From Lethocerus indicus (lineage: Eukaryota; Arthropoda; Insecta; Hemiptera; Belostomatidae), in the NCBI GenBank assembly GCA_019843655.1, contig JACDQD010000004.1, forward strand, positions 8,494,001 to 8,558,000: a DNA stretch of 64,000 bases. The letters are read 5' to 3'. The notes under the pieces were generated by a model. The model made no database searches. It saw only the letters and a list, made by a program, of their open reading frames with translations, and was not told the DNA's origin. Positions 25,401-37,532 of the stretch are shown here, in pieces (positions within the stretch are counted from its first letter, which is position 1; the number at the start of each line of letters is the position of its first letter). The position numbers and the translations under genes are program-made.

Positions 25401-26260
25401 TAGATGGTATCCAACCCGATTCGCATATAAATTTCCAAAATATTGAAACACAATTTGAATGGCCGGACAGGCAGTGTGCGATAGGGAGACCCTGCTCAAT
25501 TTACCCTCCGGGTAATAGCTCCTCCAGCCGCCGCCCGCCCACCGGAAAAACTTCCCTTAAAAACTTTTCCCGCTTAATTACATTCAGTCTAGACTTTAAA
25601 GATAAAACAGGAGTTAATTTGTTGGGTGAGTTCAGGATTTTAGGTTAGATAGTTGGCTGAAGAGACGGGTGCGGGGTGGGGGTGGTGGACCCATATGGGG
25701 GTGGTCGGGGATAGGGGGGTAAACCCATAAGCTCAACTTTGTAATTAATGGACGTCTGATGAATATGAGAAAAGTTTGGAAGTGACACGCCTTTACTTAA
25801 GTAAATAGCTGGCCGCGCCACCCCGATTTCGATATTGATCGCCCTTTCGAGACTTTAAACTGGGCGAAGATTAAATTTTTTTTTGAAATATTGATACAAA
25901 GATTAATAACACACAAGTTTAAAGTCCCTGCCATGATGGTAGGAAAGAAATAATAATCTACTTCGATCATTCCGGAATATTTCGTTATATATGTAGTTAC
26001 TTTACAAAATAAATGAGGCGAATGAAAATGGAATAGAATAGTTTCTATAAGTTCTAAGTCTTAGTAACTAGCGCCCCCTGAGTGTGGGGCGGAAATGTAC
26101 TTAACTGAACATAGTTGGGTGCACTTGCACCGATTAACTAGATAAACTTTTTTCTCGTTTTCGCCTTTTTTCGTTTAAAAAAATAAACTTTTTTCAATAA
26201 ATTTTGGATCAACAGGAAAACTGGGAAAACAGGAAATAGACCAAACTGATTGACCGGTAT
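20437..26260. other. Stretch without a supported gene
   Basis: AT-rich, with GC-rich patches near 23.5-23.8 kb and 24.3-24.4 kb and a TA microsatellite at 22434-22474. Frames reach 96 codons (25358-25648, plus) and 82 codons (23091-23339, plus); I recognise none of them. No further retrotransposon sequence was found after fragment 1. Confidence 0.55.
22434..22474 (+). repeat. (TA)n microsatellite, 41 bp
   Basis: About twenty uninterrupted TA units between AAGG and GTATTG. Second longest TA array in the window. Confidence 0.97.
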
Positions 26261-26444
26261 TGTGAAATTCAAGTGACAGTAACAGCGCAGTGAGGATGTT
26301 CAAAATCATCCCAAGTTCCAAAGTGACTAACCCCGCTACTGAAGATGGCGAGCAGCCAAAACCGGTCTAGCAAAAGACTAAACCAGCGAGAGGAGACAGA
26401 AACACGAAATCTACGGTATTCCAACCCGCAGACCACAAAACAGG
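26261..26444 (+). mobile_element. Half copy of the foldback repeat family
   Basis: This matches the loop and right arm of the element at 34737-35056: GTGACAGT and GCAGTGAG, then CCAAAGTG, then CCGCTACTGAAGATGGCGAG, AACCGGTCTA, and ACCAGCGAGAGGAGACAGAA. It continues to a further 28 bp (26417-26444, ending CCACAAAACAGG) that is missing from the right side of the 34.7 kb copy but present, inverted, on that copy's left side. It therefore supplies the probable true end of the family. The left arm is absent and no target-site duplication is seen. A 9-nt piece lost from the left arm of the 34.7 kb copy is present here. No coding capacity. Confidence 0.88.
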
Positions 26445-28459
26445 GATTCTAAACAAATTTCGATGAGTGTGATGAGTCTTAAATTCATAATTCCCGCATT
26501 ATAAATTTCAACGGTGCCAAAGGTAATCACCGGCGGGCGGTAAGCGGGCATCCTGTGCAAAGAGTAAGAATATCGAACTTCGCACAAATAAAAAATAAAT
26601 AAAGCCAAAAATAAACAGTTCTCCCCTCCCCTAAAAAATTTAATATAATCCCACTCCATGAAAAAAAGCAGTTCATAAAGAATTTACGCCGTCCGGAAGG
26701 GCTTTATACCGTTGGGAAGATTAAACAGACACCTCGGCACATTTATCAGGCGTGCTTTGAATAAAAATAGGCTGTTTAATTTGAACAATCCATTTTTTGT
26801 ATTTTAATGCCACCCTCCTCCGATCAGTTTATACTATGTTCACTCAGTAATTTATGACAGATGAGAAAATCCATATCTAGTTTCGTAAGTATCACTAGGG
26901 AGATGATCGAGATTTAATGGTACTTGACGATATCGAATGCGATAAATGGCAACCTTCTTCGCTTCTCAGCATTAGTTGAAAATGCATAAGGCATGAAATT
27001 ATCATTTAATGTATTTTCAATTGCTTACTAATTCAATCAGGCTCTTATTCCAATAACACAATACGCTTGCGCGCTATAGATGGTCTGGATAGAACTATTC
27101 ATGCAGTACTTTTTAGTTATGTTTTAGTTATGTTTTCTACTAACAATTAGGTAAAGTTTGAATAAAGATTACAGAATTATCATAACTGTATATATAACTG
27201 CATCGTAGGAGACATGACAACATTCATAAAATGGATTTCTCTATATATACACGTATTTAATATATATGTTAGGGAGACGCCAACAGTTGTTCTGACCCCT
27301 CCGCCTAGCGGCTACCCGATGTTGTTTTCTGTACCCTCGTTGAATGGGCCCTTTCAAAAATTCTAATACGCATTTCGGAAGCGCCTTCCTCCCGTGTATT
27401 ACTTTGGGAGGATAAAAAAACATATAAAAGAGACGTGCGAACCGTTAAAGGTCGAGTCCGGAGGGTCGCAACGGCTCCTGAGGGGAATCCCAAACACAAC
27501 TACTCCGCTCGGTGAGACCCCCCCTTCCGCTATCATTTATGGGCCCGGAAGTGGCCCTTCCCGGCACCGAATTATGGAAATTCGCCGGCCAATTTTATTC
27601 GGCCCGGGGCGTCCGATCCGTGCCGGGAGGGCGCCTTCCCCTTCCTCTCCACTGCTTGTAATTTTTCCCGTTTGTCCCTCCCCCCTCAACCCAACGTCCA
27701 TACTCCTCCCTTCGGCGAGGAACTTAATACTGTTATTAGGGCTATTCGACAAATTGCTGTAGGGTGGGGGCATTTCACTTGTCGGCGGGGAACGCAATGT
27801 TCCCCATCTGCATTGAGACATGGGTTGGTAGTTCGAATTTCATTTGTAGCATCTTGAACTAGCGGAAATTTTGGTTAGATCACCAGGAACTAATCAGATA
27901 ATGTGGTTTCATTGTGCACATAACATAGCCGGTATATGTGCAATATATGATATCATTTCTTTGGGGTATGTACTTTCGCTCTTGCAATTTTCTGGATCAC
28001 TTATTTCATAAAAGCTAGACAATTTGCAGCTGCTCGACATCGTTAATAGCGTTCTGTTAATTTATTACATTCTGTCGGGTACTTACGCGTATCTTTTTCA
28101 GCACCACCGACTATTATAATAAATAAATTATAATTATATGTCTATACTGTTATCCTCCCTTATCAACTTCACTTGGGTCCGCCCATGGGCGATCCCATTC
28201 CATTGACGAACCACCAAACTTAAGATTATTTGTGTTAATTAGATCCCCTCGGTATAGAGAGGCAACTGACCGTAAGCAGTCCGTAACTCCGGGCTCGTCC
28301 CTTGGCGTCGGAATAACTTCCTTCAGGTTAGTTACTAATTTCTTCGTTTCTGGACGACAGTGAGCCAAGCAGATGTGGAAGGGACCCGCCAAATAAAGGA
28401 GACTCGTGAACGCACCAGGATCCAGGATGACCCAGTGATGAGTCATCGGAGTGTGGGTA

Positions 28460-28505
28460 GGGAGAGAGGGAGAGGGAGAGGGAGAGGGAGAGGAGAGAGA
28501 GGGGG
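28460..28505 (+). repeat. GGGAGA-type tandem tract
   Basis: A purine-only tract built on a 6-bp GGGAGA unit in its centre and degrading to GA at the ends. It lies within a 112-codon open frame that is therefore unlikely to be coding. Confidence 0.9.
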
Positions 28506-31028
28506 CACTTTACCGTGAATATTGGCCGCGTAAGAAAGGACCTTTTGAAAGCGCCTTGTTGCTAGAGAAACACATTATTGAATCCCATCTCCCTTTCCTG
28601 TATCCGATGTATCTAATATATCGAGCAATAAGGAAAACCGTCTCTCCCCGCTCACAAAGAGCAAGTTATTCGGCGCGGAATAACCCGTTTTCAGAGAAAT
28701 ATAAAATTGATATCCCGTCCCTTTTACAAAGTAAGGAATTCTGCCACACCGATAACAATCTTCCCCGCATCCGTTGGAAATATTGTTAATTACGGATCCT
28801 AGGATAATAGTAACGTTAGTTATTAAATAAGCTTCTCGGCGTACTTTAGAGGTCAATAAGAGATGTACGCTTGCGATTTATCAGACTGCTAATAGAAAAC
28901 GAACTCGATTGCAATTAAACGAAACCGAACTAGCAACCCACATTGGCTAAACAAGGCCAAAACAACAAATATTAATCATCGGTATCATATCGACCTACCC
29001 TCCGTGTTTCAGAGGTTCCCTTCCACCGCGGCTATATCAGTCCACCCCTAGCTCACCCAAATATCAAATTCTATTCGGCCCGTGAGAACAGTTGCCCGCG
29101 TTCAAGTGGGGACGTAAGCGGAATCGGAGAACAGGGATCGCTCTAAGTATATCCCGCCCAGGGGATAGACCCCGCCCGCCCTTCCAAGTCACCGTACGAT
29201 GGATTTCAAGATGGCGGATTTTGCCCGATATCCCCCCCGTTGGCCCGCTAAACCCCCAGCTGGATGAGCGTCGGATAAAAAAAAAAAATCTATCGGCCCT
29301 GCCAACCCAACGATAGTACGGACGTGACCCCTTGAATGGTCACAGGCCACCCCCACACCCACGCTTTCACCACACACGAGGATTTATACTGACAGCGCCC
29401 AATATTTCAACATTTCCACATTAGAAGTTAAGGTGACTGTTGGATATTGTTTAAGCCGAAACTACATATTTATGGAATTCACGTATCACTTATGATGGAC
29501 GCTTTCGAAAATAAATACGTTGCATAGTAAGCATGATTAAATTACAGTGACAGGAATGGAATTTTAACTGAAGATGAGTACCCTGTGGGGTCATTTTTGT
29601 CCCATAGCAATATCAGGCATAATATCGGGGGTAGATCGGGTTTTATTGGAAGGGTGACCAGGCATTCGGGAATTAATGTCGAACTGCACAATTTTCAACA
29701 CCTCAATAAAGAAATACCGCGGGGAGGGGAATTGCGATTCCACATTAAATCCAATATTTATCTAATTGGGTTTTCCTAAACCTTTTCAACTACACAGTTG
29801 AATGCGGCGCTTTTTCACATCGACCCGTAATCTACCAGGTTTATACAATTCCATTATCTGGTATTCAACTCGGGCACTTTACAAGCTTTAATTAAACAAG
29901 GAGGTTAAAATGTATAAAATTAAAATCTTTTGTTTCCGCACCTTATATAATACCCTTGTGCAAAACCATGGGAGATAAAAGCGATCTAATTCCAGAGAAG
30001 TCCAGAAAAGATATGATATTTAATAATTGGTGGTTCAATAATTACGATAGTTATTCGCATGACACTTTAACTAAAATTACAAACAGTTCCACTATGTATC
30101 AGTATCTATTAAGAATCATTTAGTTTCATACGTTCAATCTATTGAAATTGTTACGCTCATAATTTATATAGAAGAAAGCGCGATACATTTTATGTTAATA
30201 AGATTCATAAAAACAGAAATGAAATGTTATAAACTAGGATTGAATCTATCCCACTGTTCGTCTGTGTCTTTGAGGTTTGTCCAGAAGGAGGGTAATTTAG
30301 TTCTTAGCGAGTGCCGCTCCCTAACGATGCAGTCAAATGACCTAATTTGAAGCTCTAGGGCGCGTAATTACAGAAAGGCTCGGCGGCAGCGTCAAACTCA
30401 AGCAGTCATGAAACCCGAATTAGTCCCCCAAGCAGGCTCTGCCCTTTCACAGCCTACCGCCCGCGATGAGAATACCCGAACACCGACAGACAACATGTCA
30501 AATTAATCGAGCGCATCGCACGAGTACCAACTGAACACTATACTAGTACAGTGTGATACACTCTGCAAGGCCCGCTCCCTTAATGACTTTGGTAGTTGTT
30601 CGTAGGGCGAAGACCAATGAGCGTGCTCATAAAATAAAATAAAAAATGATTCACACTCACACGCACATTACAGTCGGTGGGAAGAACATTTCGCCGAACA
30701 AACCAATAAATACTTTGTGTTCAAGTAATACTTGTAACTAATAATAATCCTATTCATAGGTTCATATTCTTAGGGGAATGTATAGCATTTGTGAAACTTG
30801 AAATATTTTTCTTTATTTGCACTGACATTATATATTGTGCTAGAAGTTTTGGTGAAGTTTCGACGATTTAAAAAAAATAAGCCACTTTTTCCCGATGCAA
30901 TTTCTTCGAGCCATTCGGATTTATATATTTTTCTAAAATGGTCCTTTCCCGGCTTAATACGGTAAGCCTAAGTAGATGGACGCGTACTTAAAATGAGAGG
31001 GTCGATTAGGAGCGTGGAGTGGGTGTAA

Positions 31029-31039
31029 GGGGGGGGGGG
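31029..31039 (+). repeat. Poly-G run of eleven
   Basis: Eleven uninterrupted G. Simple homopolymer in a GC-rich patch. Confidence 0.9.
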
Positions 31040-32427
31040 TGAAATTGTTTTATCTCGAGACAGGAGAGCGTATCGCGGGCCTAAATCCCCCCCTGTTGGA
31101 GAGCCGACAGGGACACGGGACCAATTCACGGGCGGCTTTTAGAGGGCGGATTGTTGCTGCTAGATGCGGGCCAAGATATTGGGCCCGGCCTACGTGATGC
31201 ACCAAGTAAGGGGTGGTGGGGGGCGGGGGGTGATTTCAACCCGCCACTGTTTGTTTCCGCCCCAATCAATCAAACATCGGCGCCACTCTCTCCAACCTAT
31301 CCTCCCCCACTAGTCAATAACTCACGGACGATACCTCACTTGACTGCGCCAACACTTCCACCGAATATCAATTCTATTTGACGTTATCCGTACTGATCTG
31401 AGAACACCATTGACCGAAAACATTGGGCTAATTCCATCTCAGAAGAGACGAAGAAGGTGGTCGATATTACTATTTTCCCCTTTATTAAAATTAATAGTTT
31501 ATTTGTCCGACTTGAAAATTTCTAACTAATTACGTATTTCTCGAAGTTCATCTGCAATATTATGTTTTAAATTTAATGTGGGTCCTAAGGTGTAGATGAC
31601 TGCAGATGAATACTAGAAGCATTATTTACTTTATTTATTTCCGAATTTCCTAATATTTAATTTTGTACTAAGTAGTACGCGATAAGAGCGTGCGGTGTGT
31701 ATAACTTGAATCATCGAAAAAATATTGCTCCTAAGGAAGCATACCACGAAATCCAATATTTCTGCCCTCGCTTTAATTTTTTATTTATGAGCCGGTAATT
31801 GGAGGTAATTTGCGGCGGGGATGGCCCCTGGGGGAGTGTTGGGCGTGGGGGGTGCTCTCGTTCCACAGCGGCGGAAGGAAGAGAATGATTGATGCCGCCG
31901 AGTAAATCCCGATCACCCGGGGTATCAATCTTGATCAGTCTCTTGTAGAATGAAGCGCGGAGGCCTCTGAAAGCTACGTGCCCCCCCACCTACACCTTAG
32001 GGGAAATTACCACGAGGGGGACGAGAAGAAACAACACAAGAGCAATTTAAAGGGCGCCGAGTACGAGAATTTCATAAATTAGGGAAGTTAGCTGGCGTAT
32101 TATACTTTCCCTAAACGAAAGTTGCTAAGTGCAAAATATATTGGATATATAAGAATACGACATCTATATTCAAACTATATTTCAACGGTCTAGTGAGTCG
32201 TAATTGTGTGATTCATATTAACTATCTCTTTCATCGCTGCATTAATAAGCTTCTCTCATATATAGATCAGGGCCGTGGTGTTGTTTATAACTAGTATAGT
32301 GGTGAAATTTTCCTTCTGAATTTTCTGGGGCTTGTTTTATTTTTTATGACTGGTTCACATCCCTACAAGTTCATTTTATAATATGTAGTACACAATACAA
32401 TACATGTAACGAAGGCGCTAAAACTAG

Positions 32428-32471
32428 ACCCGCAAGACGCATTGGTTATGCGGGTTAGTATTAGTAACGCC
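32428..32471 (+). repeat. Short possible relative of repeat A hairpin core
   Basis: Contains ACGCATTGGTTATGCGGGTT followed by AGTATTAG. GCGGGTTAGTAT is identical to the 3' hairpin arm region of repeat A copy 1, and the longer string matches 57867-57894 at about 24 of 28 positions. ACCCGCA (32428-32434) pairs with TGCGGGT (32449-32455), so a hairpin is again possible. The flanks do not extend the match to the rest of repeat A. Confidence 0.4.
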
Positions 32472-34720
32472 GTGACCGTGCTATGGGCGGTCCAATAATG
32501 ATTGCTATGGGCGTCCTGGAAGTACAAGTATTTATTGGTTTATTTATATATACCTAGGTTATTTTTGCGATTTCCTCCCGTTTACCGTTATTGTTGAACG
32601 GCGTCAAATTGTTGTTTCCGTTCCGTTTTGGTTTAACTCGAACTAAAAATATGATTCTTTCGGGGAATGTAGGGTCCAGTCATTTATTCCATATGATTCT
32701 TAATCTGAGTATTAATCGTATTGTTTCTTTCTATTAATCAGTTCACTAATTAGGTTATTTTCTGTCTTATTTTTTCTTTGTTTCCTTGTTTTGAAGAATT
32801 AGTTCTAGACTTTCTCTTTATTGGTTTATAACTATTATCGCGTCTTAGTAAAAATTCCGTAAATGTCCGTATTTGGTGAGCTGGTTTATTAAAGATTTAT
32901 TGATCCCTCGAATTCAGTTTATTTCAAGAACCTCCTTTAATTGAATTAGTAATACAATTAACTATGACCGCCTCCACACTGTTCTTAGGCAAGTCGTTTG
33001 CACGGGAGCCAACGAAAGCAATGTTGATTGCGCCATGTACAAAAGGATAGACGATGTAATGAAGTGCCCTTAAATAAGTAATGACTGGTCTGTGCGAAGG
33101 GACTTCTGTTGGGCCGAGGATGGTATAAACTCGATATTAGCCCTGTTCAAAAGGAAAAATAAACTGTAGCCAGGCTTACATGCCAACGGCACGTGCCAAA
33201 TACCAGCCTAATAACGGAGTGGGGCCGTTAGCCTTTAATAACGAACGCCGGTGCTCTTTATTTACCCCGATGTACCGATTTACCACTCTATATAAAATGT
33301 GTTCATTTAGAGGAATGTAACGAGTTGTTCTAATTTGAATGGGATCAGGGTAGGCGGCAATAATGGAATTTATCTTTCGGATAATACATAAACGTATGTA
33401 TGTCCATTCTAAGCGGATTAAGACCAAAATTACTGGAATATTAAGTTAAGAATTGGTGGAAATAAAAAATATTCTTGCGAGTATATGTAATTTAATAAAA
33501 TCAGCTTATTGTCATTGCATTATAATTTTTATTTCCAGGAAATAGTAATCTATCATTTTTACTTTTGCTAGTGGCACCGCAATAGGTATTCAAAACTATC
33601 AGTATTTTAATTAAATTAGGAGCTATAGAGACAATTTTTGATTTGTTCCTCGGTGGGATTTTTCAATAGCGGTAGCCGGAGAAGGGCTGACAGGGGGGTT
33701 GAATCAGTTCCACGATACCAGGTAAAATGCGACCCGCCTCTCCTTTTCCCTTTTTTTCATCAGTAATTTACGGTCCCCGGGGCCCCTTATTTAAATGAAC
33801 TCGGACCGCTGACAAGGACCGGGGAGGGGAGGAATAAAAAGAAATAAATCCTCGCCGGCTTTAAGCCCAATTTGCGCTTCATTTGGCGTTAAGGGGGGAG
33901 GGAGGCAGCCCAGAGCGGACGGGAAATATGCGCCCGCTGAAATTGGGCCGACCGGAAGGAGAAGAAGGAAGAGCGGAAGGAGGAGTGGTAGAAAAAATAA
34001 TTTTTCCGTTCTCCAGGGGACAATTCTCCCGGCCCTGGAAGAACTGTGGTTGTGGCGGCGGGGGCGGAGGAAGCGGCGTGGACGATGCGTCAGATTCCGG
34101 CCGAAAGGGGACGATGACGGGGCCCCCTCGTATATTATGCATAAACGCGAAATTAGGTTTTTGCGGGCGCACTGCGGACCCGCTCAAATTAGAAACAGGA
34201 ATACGGCCGCCCCTCCGATGACGGCTCACGTCAACCGAAGGGAGATGAATCATTTTTGCGACGCTATGGGAGGAAAATATATTGTTCCACCCCCCACCCC
34301 TCCCGGTAGAACAAATTCCCATTTCTGAGGACGGGATTGAAATTTTTCCCGGCTTCGGAATTTGGGCGTAAGCTTAACGTTCCACAGCATCGACCGTTTT
34401 CACAAAAAGAAAGTGCAGTACCTCCGTTGTGAGGTACTCTTTAACGTGTATTCGAGTGTAAAAACGCTGAACAAAGAAAAGTTTGTGTTTTTCTTTAGAC
34501 AATAAAAGTAAATGAAGTGAATTACAGTACTTGAATATATTACTTGATAAAATCGTGAAAAGTGTATCGATTAAATAATTCGAATGAACTTTTTACTTAA
34601 ATTTAGCTAAGCGTAACTTATAATGAATGTAAATGATTGTACATACGATATAAATCGTTCTTCTTTACACACGACTCTTACCTGTAACAAAGAACAACAT
34701 ATTTAGATATTATAATAATG

Positions 34721-35072
34721 AAACGTCTAATGGTTTAATATACCTGTTTTGTGGTCTGCGAGGGGTTGGAATACTGTAGGTTCGTAATGTTTCTGTCTCC
34801 TCTCGCTGGTTTGGTCTTTCGCTAGACTGGTTCGCCATCTTCAGTAGCGGTGTTAGTCACTGTTAGCACTTTGGATGTTTTTTGGGCAGTGACTGACTAC
34901 AGTACATGTGAAAGTGACAGTGCAGTGAGAATGCCCAAAAAACATCCAAAGTGCTAACAGTTACTTACACCGCTACTGAAGATGGCGAGCAGCCGAAACC
35001 GGTCTAACAAAAGACCAAACCAGCGAGAGGAGACAGAAACATCACGAACCTACAGCAAACGTCTAATGCTTT
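34721..35072. repeat. Possible 16-bp target-site duplication around the foldback element
   Basis: AAACGTCTAATGGTTT (34721-34736) and AAACGTCTAATGCTTT (35057-35072) match at 15 of 16 positions, the first 12 without a break, and bracket the foldback element directly. Duplications of this length are typical of target-primed reverse transcription rather than of most DNA transposons. A chance or local duplication remains possible. Confidence 0.65.
34737..35056. mobile_element. Foldback (inverted-repeat) element, best copy
   Basis: Left arm 34774-34888 (115 nt) and right arm 34932-35055 (124 nt) are inverted copies separated by a 43-nt loop. They differ by a 9-nt gap and about seven substitutions; the innermost 27 pairs (34862-34888 with 34932-34958) are perfect. 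The left side has about 31 bp beyond the arm (34743-34773, CCTGTTTTGTGGTC onward) with no partner on the right, so the right end is truncated; the copy at 26417-26444 has that missing end. There is no open frame. The family is unknown to me; MITE-like or foldback transposon, or an inverted dimer of a short retroposon, are the candidates. A transcript through it would form a long double-stranded stem. Confidence 0.9.
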
Positions 35073-36620
35073 GGCTATATTAATAAGGAGGTATGGAAAA
35101 ATTATGCAAAATTTATACAATAAATAAAAAATTATAAATGTATATTTGTACTTGATAATTATCAAACCAAAGCATCAACGACCATTAATTAATTACATAA
35201 ACGAGGTAATTTACTTTCTAGACATCGAATTGCATAATTTTGGACACAGTAGAAGTAGTTATGATTAGGTAGATAGTTTCAAATTAACTACTAAAAATAT
35301 TTTAAAACACGAAAGTTTCCAAACATGAGATAACAGAATGATATTAATCTTATAAATTTAAGCTTTCCAAATTGAATGGAAGTTTTTTATTCCTGAAATT
35401 TATTGTATTGAAGCCGAGACGGAATATCGATAGTCCGCGGTAGTAGGTTTTGACATGAACCCAATTTATATTCGCCGTGTATAAATTTATAGACAAAGCG
35501 TGGAGCTCGATTCTTCCGCTGCTTGCCTTGTCCAAAGTTAATTAATTCTCAGAAGTTAGCCAATAGCGCGGTGCCGTAAATCTGACTCAGTTTTCGGCGC
35601 CGTATGAGAAGCCGACGCCGGTGTTGATGGCCGAAATCGACGGCGTCCATTACTGCCCGCCGCCTTTTTCCCGACTCGTGGAAGTTGCGTCACGAGTTAC
35701 GTAAATTATTATATAACGACCGTATGCACTGTCAATGCTCGGTGTTACGTGTTTAACTGTTCTCGTCAAGTGCCGTCCTTCGTCAAATTTTAGATTCGTT
35801 CAAAAATCGTGGGAATTGGTGGCATTTCCGCAATACAAATGGAAATAATAGTTATTACATCAGAAATGTAATTAGCCGTCAATTTATTACTCTTTCTCCA
35901 CCAACGTGACACCCAATAGGGGACACCAGAGTTGAAACGGTGTTTGGGTCTAGCGACCCCACGATTCTGGCCGCTGTTTATAAATATATATATAGCGACA
36001 TATAAGTTAGCGACAGTATCGACAAAGGACAAAAGGTACAGTGGTAGCCAGGATACGTACGCGGAAATTCACCTCTGTCGGCGGGCGTCAAAGAGAGTAT
36101 TAGCGGGGCCCCCGGAATATCTGGCTTTAGTCATCAGTTATTATTCAGTGTTTAAACCCTTCTTCGAGATATTCCTTAACTTAAAAATGAAAGATATTTG
36201 TCTTGGTTGTCTCTAGCAAGAGCACACAGGGTTGTACAATAGTGTAACGGGTAAGAAAAGAGAGGTATACGCCTATTGGTCGGGTGATGAATGGAGATTA
36301 ATCCGGAAACTTTAGCCGGGGTAGTGTGCCAGTGTCCCCACTTTGGGGGTGGCGAGGTCGGCCTAATAGCTGCGATATACCGCACAGCCGCAGCCGCTAA
36401 CTGCATGCCGAGTAGACTCAGGGGGGGAGGGAAGCACAGACGACGGGGGAATGAGCCAGAGAGAAGTGTCAAGTGTTCTTGACGAGTATAATTAACAACT
36501 TACAAGTTAACAGTTAACCCACCCACCGCCAGCCCGCCTCACGGCGCCGCCGCCCTGCAAGTGACACGACAGATTGCCGCCCGTGAGAACTCTCAGACTT
36601 TGACTACTGCGACATTGGCC

Positions 36621-36641
36621 CCCCTCTCACTCTCTCTCTCC
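36621..36641 (+). repeat. Short CT-rich tract
   Basis: CCCCTCTCAC followed by CTCTCTCTCC. Simple sequence. Confidence 0.8.
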
Positions 36642-36866
36642 ATAACCAACGTAACTAGAGAATAACGATTCGGAACGTACTTATTACCAATAGTCCTGTA
36701 CCTTTAAATGTCGCATAAAATAAAATTTTTACGAACCCGATATGCAGACATATTGTTTTCCTCGGGCTGAATAGGAAAAATCTTTGTTGCGCAACGTTAG
36801 TAGGCTTCTTAGTAAATAGGACTTGTTCATTAGAATAATCCTAAATGTCTTATGAATATATCGAGA

Positions 36867-36894
36867 AGTACATTCGATGTACTATATAGTACAT
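36867..36894. other. Triple AGTACAT arm motif
   Basis: AGTACAT (36867-36873), its reverse complement ATGTACT (36877-36883), and AGTACAT again (36888-36894). The middle arm can pair with either neighbour, giving two exclusive 7-bp hairpins. The layout repeats on a smaller scale what is seen at 50920-50968. Arms are short enough for chance. Confidence 0.55.
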
Positions 36895-37077
36895 TTGATA
36901 ATATAGGTTATGAGCAGTGAAAAATTGTTTCCCTAAAAATTATGTTTGCTATATTTATATATGCTCATTACGATTATTCCGCTTTATGTAATTTTAATTT
37001 TCTATTCAACATTTATTTCGTTTTATCTATTGTTATCTCCTGTAACACGAATAATAAAATAAGAGTAAAGTAATTTT

Positions 37078-37532
37078 TAAAGTAACATTCCTGGTAGAAA
37101 GCCGGTCCGGGAAATGGAGGATTAAATTCAACTGCGCAAATAGTGCACATGTTACCTTTACTCTGAGAGGAGCAACTTGTCCCGCCGTTTACCTGAACCG
37201 GTCCCAACTTCCTATTGAAAACCAAGTGCTGTACTTGGGGCTGCACTTAGAAGATTGACATGGCACCCACACACAAGACTCAAAGGTACGGAAACGAAAC
37301 GGCGTTACAAATCGCTACTAAAACTCCTTGAACAAAGATCAAAACTATCAACTCTGCAAGAAATTATTAGTTTACAACTATGCAATGAAACCAAAAGGAC
37401 CTACGGAATCTAACTGTGTTAGACCAAGTCGTCTACTGAGAGTTCAGTGAGTGATTCTGCAGCGCACTGTCACTAGATACAATAAAAATTGTAGTTATGA
37501 CTATAAAAATAAATAAATAAAATAAAGTAACA
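37078..37532. repeat. 10-bp target-site duplication around jockey fragment 2
   Basis: TAAAGTAACA occurs at 37078-37087 and again at 37523-37532, directly bracketing fragment 2. This is the product expected when a non-LTR retrotransposon inserts by target-primed reverse transcription. Confidence 0.75.
37088..37522 (+). mobile_element. Jockey-like non-LTR retrotransposon fragment 2, 5'-truncated
   Basis: About 435 bp. In order, translation gives WRIKFN (from 37115), AHVTFTLRGATCPAVYLN, LYLGLHLE, then after a +1 frameshift LTWHPHTRLK, RRYKSLLKLLEQRSKLS, and KRTYGI near 37410, followed by stops. These are the thumb-side segments after the reverse-transcriptase catalytic core in jockey-clade elements, including the YLG(L/M)HLD..LTW and TYGI blocks. 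The catalytic YADD is not present, being 5' of the truncation. The 3' end has TTGTAGTTATGACTATAAAA and an A-rich (AAAT)n tail, nearly the same as in fragment 3. Frameshift and stops make it inactive. The tail and duplication mark it as a genuine retrotransposed insertion rather than a shuffled piece. Confidence 0.92.

Larger units (their letters stand above)
26445..34720. other. Stretch without a supported gene
   Basis: The largest gene-free block on the left half. GC-rich patches lie near 27.3-27.8, 29.0-29.35, 31.0-31.3, 31.8-32.0 and 33.8-34.35 kb. Overlapping frames on both strands at 33879-34322 (147 codons minus, 112 plus) arise because that patch is GC-rich and poor in stops. A 122-codon frame at 27394-27762 has the same cause. 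No domain was recognised. A GGGAGA tract (28460-28505) and an eleven-G run (31029-31039) occur. Confidence 0.55.
35073..37077. other. Stretch without a supported gene
   Basis: AT-rich to 35.5 kb, then a CpG-rich patch (about 35.55-35.7 kb) and another near 36.3-36.6 kb, then AT-rich. Frames of 94 and 98 codons are present without recognisable domains. A CT tract lies at 36621-36641 and a repeated GTACAT palindrome at 36867-36894. Confidence 0.55.

Noticed and set aside
33879..34322. 147-codon minus-strand frame with an overlapping 112-codon plus-strand frame
   Set aside because: Both strands are open because the patch is GC-rich and poor in stops. Gly, Pro and Arg runs and the lack of a domain argue against a gene.
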